From CAXBNB01 sp049115735 (GTDB lineage: Bacteria; Bacteroidota; Bacteroidia; Cytophagales; Cyclobacteriaceae): a stretch of DNA of 64,000 nucleotides. This document shows, piece after piece, positions 9,249 to 17,898 of the stretch. Made by a program: the position numbers and the translations under genes. The stretch's first letter is position 1; each line of letters starts with the position of its first letter. Location: the NCBI GenBank assembly GCA_049115735.1, contig JAGDZP010000006.1:124001-188000 (forward strand), written 5' to 3'. The notes beneath the pieces were generated by a model. It saw only the letters and a list, made by a program, of their open reading frames with translations, was not told where the DNA came from and searched no databases.

Positions 9249-9965
9249 ATGTACAAAGCACTTTCTATTATCTTCTTATGTATATTATTAACATCAAAAG
9301 GCTATTGCCAGTTTCCTGAAGAAGGAGACCAGGAGGCTGGTTTCGTTTCAATTTTTGATGGCAAAACCTTGGATGGATGGACTGGTGATCCAGTGTATTG
9401 GAGAGTGGAGAATGGAATAATGATCGGTGAAATCACACCCGAAACTATAGTGAAGGAAAATACTTTTGTCATTTATGATACTCCAATTGAAGGAGATTTT
9501 GAATTAAAGGTGTCCTATAGGGTTTCTGCTGAGGGCAATAGTGGTATCAATTACAGAAGTGAAAGGATTGAAGGTAAGCCATTTGCATTGAGAGGGTATC
9601 AATCTGATATTGATGGGAAGAATAAATGGACCGGACAGAATTATGAGGAGAAGGCCCGTAAGTTTCTGGCGCTAAGAGGACAAATTGCCAGGGTTGAAAA
9701 AGGAGGTAAGCCGAATGTCATTGGATATACAGGAGACAAAGAAAAGTTGGCCGCTGATATCAAACCCAATGAATGGCAGGAGTGCTATTTGATCATTCGC
9801 AACAATGTACTGATCCACATGGTCAATAATCAGATCATGAGCATGGTAATTGATGATGATGAAGAAAACAGAAAGTTTGGTGGACTCATCGGGGTACAGG
9901 TGCATGTTGGTCCTCCGATGACAATTGAGTACAAAGATTTTAGAATCAAGAAAATAAAACATTGA
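9249..9965 (+). CDS. DUF1080 (3-keto-disaccharide hydrolase-like) secreted protein
   Basis: A 238-residue protein with a signal peptide cleaved near YCQFP. The mature part begins with FVSIFDGKTLDGW, the hallmark of DUF1080 (PF06439). It continues with a lectin-like beta-sandwich: FELKVSYRVSAEGNSGINYR near 88-107, and a C-terminal YKDFRIKKI strand. Some DUF1080 members hydrolyse 3-keto-glycosides; others are only known as glycan-associated jelly rolls. It ends two bases before the likely ATG of the next sulfatase, so the two are almost certainly translated from one mRNA. Whether this copy is an enzyme or a binding protein cannot be decided from sequence alone. Confidence 0.85.
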   Translation: MYKALSIIFLCILLTSKGYCQFPEEGDQEAGFVSIFDGKTLDGWTGDPVYWRVENGIMIGEITPETIVKENTFVIYDTPIEGDFELKVSYRVSAEGNSGINYRSERIEGKPFALRGYQSDIDGKNKWTGQNYEEKARKFLALRGQIARVEKGGKPNVIGYTGDKEKLAADIKPNEWQECYLIIRNNVLIHMVNNQIMSMVIDDDEENRKFGGLIGVQVHVGPPMTIEYKDFRIKKIKH

Positions 9966-9967
9966 CT

Positions 9968-11452
9968 ATGAAAACCTATCTTCTACCCGTCTTGGCATGC
10001 ATTTGCATGGTCTCAGCATGTCAGAATAAATCCTCCAATCAGCAGAAGGAGGAAGTCAAAGCAGTCTCAGAAAAACCAAATATCATTGTCATATTTGCTG
10101 ATGACTTGGGTTATGCAGATTTAGGAGCTAATGGTTCTGTGACGGACATTAAAACACCAAACCTGGATGAATTAGCCAATACTGGTGTCAGGATGACATC
10201 AGGTTATGTGACGGCACCTCAATGCGTGCCATCCAGGGCAGGTTTGTTGACAGGTAGATATCAGGAACGCTTTGGGACAGACCATAATGGAACCAGGCCA
10301 CTGCCCTTAAATGAAAGAACAATTGCAGACAGAATGCAAACCGCAGGTTATACAACCGGAATGGCGGGAAAATGGCACCTTGAGCCATTGCATGTCGAAG
10401 CAGATTGGATCAAAGAGGAAATGCCTGAATTGGCAGCCAGTGGGAATAAACCTAAAATGGGTGACATTCCATTCGAAAGAAAGATTCCGTACCTGTCATC
10501 AAGGAGAGGTTTTCAACAAGTTTTTGACGGCAGGTATAATAAATATTGGGCTACCTATAATTTTCAGGGAGAAGATATAGAAGAGCAATTTGTAGAGCAG
10601 GAAGGGTACAGGCTGGATGTACAAACGGATGCCACAGTAGCATTTATCAAGAAAAATAAAGACAATCCATTTTTCTTCTACCTGGCGTACTATGCGCCAC
10701 ATGTACCACTTGAGGCCACAGAAAATTACCTCAGTAGGTTTCCTGGCGATATGCCTGAGCGCCGAAGGTATTGTCTCGCTATGATGTCTGCTATCGATGA
10801 TGGGGTAGGTAAGATCAAGTCGACACTTAGAGAATTGGGTTTGGAAGAAAACACAATGATTTACTTCATCGGCGACAATGGTGCTCCTTTAAAGATTTAC
10901 AAAGAGGACAGGACCCTGGAATTCAAAGGGGGAGCCTGGGATGGTTCGTTGAATGATCCTTTTGTTGGTGAAAAAGGTATGATCTCAGAAGGAGGGATTC
11001 GGGTGCCATTTATAGTGAATTGGCCAGCGGGCTTACCAAATGGCAAGGTGTATGATCGCCCTGTCATTTCCCTGGATATGGCAGCAACGAGTCTCGCTAT
11101 GGCCGGGCTAGAGCAGCCAGGAGAACTTGATGGGGTCAATCTCTTACCTTTTCTCAATGGAGAAAAACAAGGCGATCCCCATAACGCATTATACTGGAGA
11201 TTTTGGCAACAGACGGCCATCAGAGAAGGAGATTTTAAGTACCTGACCGCTGGTGATCGGAAATACCTTTTTAATGTGGCGACTGAAGAACATGAAACAA
11301 AAAATCTACTCAGCCAATATCCAGACAAGGCCAGAGACTTGAGAAAAAAACTGGAATCCTGGGCTAGTGAACTCAAGAATCCAGGCATACCCTCTGGGGA
11401 GTTGAAAAGAGAGAAAAAATGGTTTGATCATTATTTCGCTTTTAACGAGTGA
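9968..11452 (+). CDS. Sulfatase, lipoprotein (paralogue of 57310-58740)
   Basis: A 494-residue formylglycine sulfatase. I start it at the ATG of 9968 rather than the in-frame TTG of 9962; this gives a clean lipoprotein signal (MKTYLLPVLA to VSAC, Cys18). Landmarks are FADDLGYAD near 43-51, core C-V-P-S-R at 86-90, GKWHLEP, and IGDNGAP. It is a close paralogue of the sulfatase at 57310: both share SGYVTAPQC, LSRFPGDMPERRRYCLAMM and AIDDGVGKI, and both end near KxWFDHYF or RWYDHYF. The pair probably recognises the same or a mirrored sulfate position in the glycan. It directly follows the DUF1080 gene. Confidence 0.93.
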   Translation: MKTYLLPVLACICMVSACQNKSSNQQKEEVKAVSEKPNIIVIFADDLGYADLGANGSVTDIKTPNLDELANTGVRMTSGYVTAPQCVPSRAGLLTGRYQERFGTDHNGTRPLPLNERTIADRMQTAGYTTGMAGKWHLEPLHVEADWIKEEMPELAASGNKPKMGDIPFERKIPYLSSRRGFQQVFDGRYNKYWATYNFQGEDIEEQFVEQEGYRLDVQTDATVAFIKKNKDNPFFFYLAYYAPHVPLEATENYLSRFPGDMPERRRYCLAMMSAIDDGVGKIKSTLRELGLEENTMIYFIGDNGAPLKIYKEDRTLEFKGGAWDGSLNDPFVGEKGMISEGGIRVPFIVNWPAGLPNGKVYDRPVISLDMAATSLAMAGLEQPGELDGVNLLPFLNGEKQGDPHNALYWRFWQQTAIREGDFKYLTAGDRKYLFNVATEEHETKNLLSQYPDKARDLRKKLESWASELKNPGIPSGELKREKKWFDHYFAFNE

Positions 11453-11506
11453 GTTGACTAAACCAATTAAGTACCAAAACTAATTGGCCAAACACTATAT
11501 GATTGA

Positions 11507-12313
11507 ATGAGATTACTGTACTGCATCATATTAATTTCATACTGTTATTTGGGTTGTAGTCAAACCAAACAAGATAGAATATTCCTGATGCCAGATCAAG
11601 GGAAAATGCATTGTAATGTTGTGGTAAAGGAAGAGGGTAAGCGGGATGTTTTTGCCCTGACAGTTCCAGAGACCATCGCATGCCGGGATACTTTGTTGCT
11701 TAATTTCCCTGAAACAAATATTCAGTGGGAGGATCCTGATGAGTTTGGTGTCGTGAAAACCTCCTGGATTAAGGAAGGTGTTATCTATTACGATCTGGAG
11801 ATTACCCCCAATTACGATTTCGTAGATGTGAAAATGACCATACGAAACTTGAGTCAGAATAACTGGCAAGACGTCTGGTCTTTCAACTGTTTAAACCCCG
11901 TCAGAGCAGAAGACTACAAGGATTCACTGATGCATCGTACCTATATGTCTACCACCGATGGGCCGAAGCTGCTATCCGAAACAGAAAGGAGAATTGGTAG
12001 GGTGAAAACCATTGGTCTTTATTTTAATGAAGGTATTAGTGATCCAAATCATTATGCCTTTACCAAGGAATTTGACGCGATTAGTCCGGACAGAACGAAT
12101 GGAAACTACCTGGTGACATTGTCTCAGGAGAAGGATTCTTACATGGCTGCCACGAGCCAGGATGCATTGTTTTTGTTCAATAACTTAAAATTCAAGTGCA
12201 TCCACTCTGCTCCAAACTTCGGTGATATTTCCCCAAATGAATCCAAGACGGTTAATTGTCGCTTTTATTTCGCCAAAGGCAATTTGAATGATTTTCTAAA
12301 TAGAATTGAATAG
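11507..12313 (+). CDS. Lipoprotein of unknown function
   Basis: A 268-residue protein with a lipoprotein signal (CYLGC, Cys17). I do not recognise the family. The body looks all-beta, with many alternating hydrophobic and polar stretches and aromatic-rich strands (VIYYDLEITPNYDFVDVKM, NNWQDVWSFNC). That would suit a glycan-binding or sandwich-fold protein. It follows the sulfatase by 54 bp and closes the DUF1080-sulfatase group; a 342-bp gap comes next. Expression with its neighbours is likely. No catalytic motif can be pointed to. Confidence 0.7.
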   Translation: MRLLYCIILISYCYLGCSQTKQDRIFLMPDQGKMHCNVVVKEEGKRDVFALTVPETIACRDTLLLNFPETNIQWEDPDEFGVVKTSWIKEGVIYYDLEITPNYDFVDVKMTIRNLSQNNWQDVWSFNCLNPVRAEDYKDSLMHRTYMSTTDGPKLLSETERRIGRVKTIGLYFNEGISDPNHYAFTKEFDAISPDRTNGNYLVTLSQEKDSYMAATSQDALFLFNNLKFKCIHSAPNFGDISPNESKTVNCRFYFAKGNLNDFLNRIE

Positions 12314-12655
12314 TTCCTCGCAGGACAGTACAGGATACGATTGTGCCAAAAAACACGCACTTTTATGTATTGGAGATTAATTTGATTTCTAATTCCTGGA
12401 TGTGTTAATGACTCCCCCAAGTCATTTGATCAACTAAGGATTGATGCTTTTGGTTCAAGCAAGAATCGAACGCAAAGTGATGTCATTTTGCCGTAATGAC
12501 TTCATGTTGACCTTTTATTATGCCGCCATCCAATTGGCCTTGTCAAAGGGTAATCAAAACAATAATGATGTTTAGTCTAAAACCACATTGACAGAATTAG
12601 TTCAATATGGTGCGTTAGCAAGGCATCATGGAATTCTTATGAAACAAAGGAGATT
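12314..12655. other. 342-bp intergenic gap
   Basis: The left edge holds the CAG-N7-CAGGAT element at 12321-12336. The remaining 320 bp before the ATG at 12656 contain no convincing gene, hairpin or repeat. If the element drives the 12656 gene, the transcript may have a long leader. Confidence 0.5.
12321..12336 (+). promoter_or_regulatory. Shared CAG-N7-CAGGAT element
   Basis: CAGGACAGTACAGGAT: the best-formed copy, nearly the same as the minus-strand copy at 5793-5808 (both have ACAGTACAGGAT). It starts 8 bp after the preceding stop codon and lies 319 bp before the next start. Confidence 0.42.
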
Positions 12656-13648
12656 ATGGACAAGAAAAATGTGACATTAAGCTTAGCCATTTATGCAATG
12701 CTGAATACTATTTTATTGGTTGCGACCATTGCACATGCACAAACGAGCCGCTCTAAAGTAGGCATTAGGCCATACCCTAGAGACAGAGCACATGAACTGA
12801 CTGGAGGTGACAGAGTTGCTGGTTGGAAACCAGGAATTGGTAATTACGATGCAATGCTAAAAGCGGATGATTATACGGCTTTGAATATGGATGTAGTGAA
12901 AGGTTACAATGGCGTTTTCCGTACCAAGGAACGTTTTTTTGAGCATTACATCCACCAACAGGGAGGAGATTGGGTGGATGCCAATCCGAAAACCAATAAG
13001 CTGATAAAGACAATTCGCAAATACGAACAGGATGGGAATGTGGTTAAACATATCATCATTTGTCGTGAAGGCTGGCTTTATGATAAAGAGAATGGCGATA
13101 CCGGGCCAATTGACGGAGATCCCAGGATACTCCATCAAAGGGATGTAGACGATACACGAAAAGTATTCAAAGATGCTCATGCTCTTGGACTGATAAAAAA
13201 CGACAATTACAAACTGATACAAATGGTTGTTCATCCTGCTGTCTTCCTTGACGATCCTAAGGCAAGAGCAATCGTTAGTACGATGGATGGTGTCTGTATA
13301 GAATCACATCAGTACAATCGATATTGGCCTTTGGGCAATGCCATATCAAATCCCGAAGAGATAGCCAGAGGTGCTAAATGGGTTTTAGAGCAAGGCAAGG
13401 ATTATCTTTTCTATTACGGACCCTACCAGTATAAAGGTTGTGATACTTACACCGACTTTCTTGAAAGAAAGTGGCTGAACGCTTTTTGGAAAAGAGGCTT
13501 GCCTAAGCATCATAAGAATATGTATTACTACCTCAATGCTTTTCCACATGGCTGTGGTAATACCAGGCCAGTTGGTCCCGAGTCAGATCCGAACTCCTAT
13601 CTCGGGTTTGCCAAATGGCTCATTCAGGAGTTGGAGCAGGGTAAGTAG
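12656..13648 (+). CDS. Secreted protein of unknown function
   Basis: A 330-residue protein with a signal peptide ending at about AHAQ (residue 29). I do not recognise the family. The mature sequence is rich in aromatic residues and has a run of beta/alpha-like segments (HIIICREGWLYD, KLIQMVVHPAVFL, DGVCIESHQYNRYW, KDYLFYYGPYQYKG) that could form a TIM-barrel-type glycosidase-like domain; this is a guess from the pattern. Conserved-looking acidic residues include the Glu in CREGWL and the Glu in CIESHQ. The start has a good AAAGGAGAT upstream. It begins the 12656-21555 run, 33 bp before a sulfatase, so it probably acts on the same glycan. Confidence 0.6.
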   Translation: MDKKNVTLSLAIYAMLNTILLVATIAHAQTSRSKVGIRPYPRDRAHELTGGDRVAGWKPGIGNYDAMLKADDYTALNMDVVKGYNGVFRTKERFFEHYIHQQGGDWVDANPKTNKLIKTIRKYEQDGNVVKHIIICREGWLYDKENGDTGPIDGDPRILHQRDVDDTRKVFKDAHALGLIKNDNYKLIQMVVHPAVFLDDPKARAIVSTMDGVCIESHQYNRYWPLGNAISNPEEIARGAKWVLEQGKDYLFYYGPYQYKGCDTYTDFLERKWLNAFWKRGLPKHHKNMYYYLNAFPHGCGNTRPVGPESDPNSYLGFAKWLIQELEQGK

Positions 13649-13681
13649 AATAACTTATAATTATCATTTAAAGGGAGAACT

Positions 13682-15232
13682 ATGAGATCCAAAAGAAACA
13701 TCATATTAGGTTTTATTTTTTCAATAGCTCTATTGTCAGTTGCTCATGCACAGACAACCACTTCCACATCTGAATCAGCACCAACCAACTTCATCATCAT
13801 CTTGGCGGATGACCTGGGGTATGGCGATATAGGGGCTTATCGTGAGCTTAATAAAGGAACTGACAATAAGCCGGAGGCATATAATTACACACCGAATTTG
13901 GATCGATTGGCTGATGAAGGCGTGATGTTTAGCCGGGCTTATGCCACAGGTTGGTGCGCTCCAAGTCGACAGGTGCTTTTAAGCGGAATGTGGGTTGGCA
14001 GACAGAGTGCCCGCCAGCAACCATGGTTGGGGAATCGTTTACGAAAGATGGGTTATACAACGGGTCTTGTGGGCAAGGTGCACGGGAGATACCCAATCGA
14101 GCGTTGTTTTTCCAATACTGATGCGGAGACGACAGAGTTTGACGATGGTCTTTTCTTTAACGGAGGAATGCGTCCATCTTATATGAAAAAGGGAGAAACC
14201 CTCCCCATGCGCCAGGGCCTGGAGGACTCTCAGTTTGTTGCTAAAGAAGGGGATTACATCACCGATATTTTTACTGATCATGCGGTGGATTTCATCAAAA
14301 GAAACCGCAAGAATCCATTCATGCTTTACCTCGCACATACCGCACCACATTCCCCATTGCAGGGCAAACCTGAGGACATGCGAAAGTTGTTTCCTAATCG
14401 GTATGGTGATATGACCAATGAAGAAATAAAGACAACTGCCGCAAAAAAGGATGATAAGGCTATCATGGCTGATCATTACAGCGGTATGGTCTATGGCATG
14501 GACCGAGGAATAGGTCGCTTGATGGAGGCCTTGAAGAAGTATGAGATTGCTGATAATACGATGATCATTTTCGCAAGTGACAATGGAGCGATTGAAGGTT
14601 CCAACTATCCATTTGATGGCCACAAGTGGGATGGTTTAGAAGGAGGAATCCGAGTGCCAATGATCATCTGGTCAAAAGAACTGATGGATTCTGAGGCATC
14701 AGGCAAGGCGTGTGACCGAATGGTTTCGTTGGCAGATGTAGTTCCTACTGCACTGGTTGCAGCCGGTATGACGCAAGAATTTCAGACAGACGGGATGGAT
14801 TTGATCCCTCATTTGACAGGAGCAAAACCCTGGCCTGAACATAGACGCTATTTGATTACCAACTCTTGCTACACCTTTCAAAATACCGGGGCGATGGACT
14901 TTGGTTACGAATACAGTAATAAACAGCAATTGATGCAGTGTGTATACATCACTGACAATGCGAAAGTCATCAGTTGGAATCCTAACAAAACCAGGAATGT
15001 AGGAGTGGTTTATAAAGAACTACCAAATGTTAAAGGCAAATCGTCCGCCGATATTCTAATGAAGGAGGAGACACCCAAAGATGGTGTGGTGCCAAAGAGC
15101 GGTCCGGGATTGAACCTGTTCAATGAGATGATAGGTGTTATTTTCAATTCTAACGGAGATATGCTGCAGACCTGGAGCTGCGCTACTCTGGGAGAACTTT
15201 CCAGGTATGAATGGTGGTGGGAGTTGGACTGA
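13682..15232 (+). CDS. Sulfatase, secreted
   Basis: A 516-residue sulfatase with a cleavable signal peptide (VAHAQ, about residue 24) instead of a lipobox. Landmarks: LADDLGYGD near 41-49, core C-A-P-S-R at 92-96, GKVHGRYP in place of the usual GKWHLG, YLAHTAPHSPL, and FASDNGAIEG. The GKVHGR variant suggests a different sulfate-pocket environment from the GKWHLG sulfatases nearby. It lies between the unknown protein at 12656 and the beta-propeller at 15306, all rightward with gaps under 80 bp. The substrate is not predictable from sequence. Confidence 0.92.
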   Translation: MRSKRNIILGFIFSIALLSVAHAQTTTSTSESAPTNFIIILADDLGYGDIGAYRELNKGTDNKPEAYNYTPNLDRLADEGVMFSRAYATGWCAPSRQVLLSGMWVGRQSARQQPWLGNRLRKMGYTTGLVGKVHGRYPIERCFSNTDAETTEFDDGLFFNGGMRPSYMKKGETLPMRQGLEDSQFVAKEGDYITDIFTDHAVDFIKRNRKNPFMLYLAHTAPHSPLQGKPEDMRKLFPNRYGDMTNEEIKTTAAKKDDKAIMADHYSGMVYGMDRGIGRLMEALKKYEIADNTMIIFASDNGAIEGSNYPFDGHKWDGLEGGIRVPMIIWSKELMDSEASGKACDRMVSLADVVPTALVAAGMTQEFQTDGMDLIPHLTGAKPWPEHRRYLITNSCYTFQNTGAMDFGYEYSNKQQLMQCVYITDNAKVISWNPNKTRNVGVVYKELPNVKGKSSADILMKEETPKDGVVPKSGPGLNLFNEMIGVIFNSNGDMLQTWSCATLGELSRYEWWWELD

Positions 15233-15305
15233 ACGACAAATAATTCTGATAGCTATCATGATTAGCCAAAATGCTTAAATCAAAATATATCTAACAAATA
15301 GAAAC

Positions 15306-16364
15306 ATGAAGAACAGCCGTTTTAAAATGGTTTTAACATCCATTGTTATGTTATTCAGTATTGAATGCCTTGCTCAAAACGAAAGTTGGACAGACACAGA
15401 CTACCCGGACTACATCACCAAAGTAACCGACTTTGGCGAACGGGCCGACTGGTCACATGATGGCAAGCGCATCTTATTTGCGGAGCGCTCTTTTGGTGAT
15501 GTGTATGAGTACAATCTTGAAACGGGCAAGTACAAGCCGCTTACACATCATTATTACCACGGTGGTTATGTTCGCGCATTGTATTTGAGCAACGGAGACA
15601 TTTTGCTTTCCGGTGTAAAGGACTTCCCAGGGGATGATTGGAAGGAAGCCCGGTTTCGTTTAGCTGAATTGTGGATTCTGGATAAAAACCTAGAAAAGCC
15701 CCCGGTTCGTTTAGGTGAATATTGCTGGGAAGGACCAGCAGCTTCCCGTACTCAACTTCGCATCGCCTGGGCACAGCACCATGGGCTTTATCCCGCCAGT
15801 AAAAGACATTATGAACTATGGGTAGGAGATATCGATTTCTCGTCCGGGGAACCAAAAATTGTAAATCAAAAAGTTGTCTTGAATAATACTCGCGAGGAAG
15901 TGAAAAATATGGTTCTGGAACCCCAAAACTTCATTCCCGGGCAAGAAAATGAACTAACAGTGCAGGCATGGCCAAACTGTGAAGTTTTTGGTTTGGACTA
16001 TACAACAGGAGAATTGGTCAATTACTCCAACAACCAGGACGCCTATGACGAGCCTGAAGGTATTTACCCCGATGGCAAATATACTTTGGTGGAATGCAGT
16101 CGCCACAACACGAGCAACAGCGGGGCAAATATTGATTTGTGGAAACTAAAGCTTGATGTGAATAACCCTGACTGGGAACGAATTACCTGGTTCAACGAAG
16201 GAGGTATTTACAAGGCATCAAACCCGGTAGTAAGTGACGATGGCAGATATATAGCCCTCCAGGTTGCTGGTAACCATGAAGTTGCGGGGATTGGTCATGG
16301 TATTTACATCCTGGATTTAGAAAAGCGGGATAAGGCTATGAAGCACTCAAAAAAGAAAAAATAG
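15306..16364 (+). CDS. Secreted small beta-propeller (PD40/TolB-like), paralogue of 51535-52602
   Basis: A 352-residue protein with a signal peptide (ECLAQ, about residue 24). Repeats of the type DWSHDGKRILFAE, LSNGDILLSG, YPDGKYTLVE and VSDDGRYIALQV mark PD40/WD40-like propeller blades. The paralogue at 51535 keeps the same order and several identical cores: GERADWSHDGK, THHYYHGGY.RALYL, EGP..SRTQ, EPEGI.PDGK and NPVVSDDGRYIA. The invariant HHYYHGG cluster looks functional rather than structural. Propellers in carbohydrate loci may be lyases (PL22, PL24 and PL25 are propellers) or binding proteins; 330 mature residues is short for PL24/25. It sits between two sulfatases. Confidence 0.7.
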   Translation: MKNSRFKMVLTSIVMLFSIECLAQNESWTDTDYPDYITKVTDFGERADWSHDGKRILFAERSFGDVYEYNLETGKYKPLTHHYYHGGYVRALYLSNGDILLSGVKDFPGDDWKEARFRLAELWILDKNLEKPPVRLGEYCWEGPAASRTQLRIAWAQHHGLYPASKRHYELWVGDIDFSSGEPKIVNQKVVLNNTREEVKNMVLEPQNFIPGQENELTVQAWPNCEVFGLDYTTGELVNYSNNQDAYDEPEGIYPDGKYTLVECSRHNTSNSGANIDLWKLKLDVNNPDWERITWFNEGGIYKASNPVVSDDGRYIALQVAGNHEVAGIGHGIYILDLEKRDKAMKHSKKKK

Positions 16365-16407
16365 AATCTCTGATGAATCTACATGCTAGTCATTTAAATA
16401 AGTTGAT

Positions 16408-17889
16408 ATGAAAAAAATACGATATAAAAAGACACTTCTTTTGGCATTACTTGCTTTGCCTTTCGCAGGAGTCTGTCAGAAAAATGTGGTTATCCTATTT
16501 CCTGAAGATATGGGAAATCATTTAGGTTCATTAGGAACCCCAGGCATTGAAACACCGATATTAGACGCATTCGCTAAGGAAGGGGTTCAGTTCACTGCTA
16601 ACTTTTGTGCACAGCCTGTTTGTTCACCTTCAAAAGGTGCTTTGTATACAGGCAGAATGCCTCACGATAACGGGATGATCAAAAATGTTCACAACTATTC
16701 GATCGATGATCTTCCGATAGCACCAGAAACAGACCCTTCAGATTTCCAGTTACCGCCCATCAAAGAAGAAATTCCTTCAATTGTAGAGATTCTAAACCTG
16801 AATGGGTACTTCACGGCTATTACTTCCAAAACACATGTCCAGCCAATGAGCAAATTTCGCTTTGATTACGGCTGGGGAAGGATTGCTTCCAAAGGAATTT
16901 TTAAACCTGAGAGTTGGGATGGACTGATCCAAAACATCAATGGAAGAGCAGGAGGGCAAGGATTTTTCCTAATGGCCAATTCTTCATTGACCCACGCTCC
17001 ATGGCAAAGAAAACTTGTTGACAATGGGATTAGCACTGACCCTGAAAACAGACTGGCACCACCCACCTCGGTTGATTGGAGAGAAATCCCGCTACACCCT
17101 TTTCTGCCGGATACAGAAGTAGCAAGGAAAGACCTGGCAAGGTATTTCGCAATGGTGGAACTTGTGGATAGTTGGACTGGGGTATTGCTGAAAAACCTGG
17201 AAGAAACCGGATTGGCAGACAGCACCCTGGTCATCTTTACTCCCGATCATGGGATGGCCTACCAGCGAGGAAAAGTTGCCTGCTATCCCGCGGGCACCCA
17301 GGTTCCACTAATCATTGCTGGCCCGGGAGTAAGGGAAGGAGTGAAAATTACTACTCCGGTGAGCCACGTAGATTTGATGGCTACAATCCTGGAATTTTTA
17401 GATATGGATTCGCCGGATATTCAGCACGGTCGTTCGCTTTGGCCTTTGTTACGAGGTGAGACAACTGAGTTTAGAGATCGTAAAACTGTAATGACCGAAA
17501 CCAATACATATTACGATGGACGAGCGGTATCTGATGGCAAGTGGTACTATGTACGAAATTTCACCCAACCCACGCTTGAAGGATCCGAAGAAGACCCATG
17601 GGCCAATCCTCCTATGAACATTGATCTTTGGATGCCAGATCACAAGCATTACGATAACCAAGTGTATTCAGAAACAATCAGGGTCAAAGATGAACAACCA
17701 ATAGCGTATGAACTGCTATCACAAATTGTGGAAGGAAGACTTCCAGAGGAGGAACTGTACGACTTAGAAAATGATCCATGGGCGGTGAATAACCTTGCTG
17801 AAAAGCCGGAATACAAAAAGATCATGAAAGACATGCAGAAGGAACTCCTTCGTTGGCAGAAAAAAACCAATGATCCGGTTATTAAATAA
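16408..17889 (+). CDS. Sulfatase with atypical CSPSK active-site core
   Basis: A 493-residue protein of the sulfatase fold with a signal peptide ending near GVCQ (residue 24). The signature is FCAQPVCSPSKGALYTGRMP, with C-S-P-S-K at 72-76. The consensus arginine is a lysine (codon AAA at the expected place). The metal motif reads FPEDMG rather than the common ADDLG, and the second metal loop reads TPDHGMA rather than SDNG, as in the heparan-N-sulfatase-like branch. The fold, HAPW and length look normal, so the gene is not decaying. Whether the maturation enzyme accepts CSPSK decides if it is active. Downstream, 9 bp separate its stop from the G8 protein. Confidence 0.88.
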   Translation: MKKIRYKKTLLLALLALPFAGVCQKNVVILFPEDMGNHLGSLGTPGIETPILDAFAKEGVQFTANFCAQPVCSPSKGALYTGRMPHDNGMIKNVHNYSIDDLPIAPETDPSDFQLPPIKEEIPSIVEILNLNGYFTAITSKTHVQPMSKFRFDYGWGRIASKGIFKPESWDGLIQNINGRAGGQGFFLMANSSLTHAPWQRKLVDNGISTDPENRLAPPTSVDWREIPLHPFLPDTEVARKDLARYFAMVELVDSWTGVLLKNLEETGLADSTLVIFTPDHGMAYQRGKVACYPAGTQVPLIIAGPGVREGVKITTPVSHVDLMATILEFLDMDSPDIQHGRSLWPLLRGETTEFRDRKTVMTETNTYYDGRAVSDGKWYYVRNFTQPTLEGSEEDPWANPPMNIDLWMPDHKHYDNQVYSETIRVKDEQPIAYELLSQIVEGRLPEEELYDLENDPWAVNNLAEKPEYKKIMKDMQKELLRWQKKTNDPVIK

Positions 17890-17898
17890 TGAAGTTAA

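Noticed and set aside
9962..9967. TTG start for the sulfatase at 9968
   Set aside because: An ATG six bases downstream starts a perfect lipoprotein signal.
12470..12580. Small ORF in the 12314-12655 gap (reading MLTFYYAAIQLALSKGNQ)
   Set aside because: Only 23 codons with no start signal; a vague likeness to SIS-domain tails is not enough.
14039..14623. Minus-strand ORF of 194 codons over the sulfatase at 13682
   Set aside because: It mirrors the coding strand of an intact sulfatase with clear motifs; its translation has no family resemblance.
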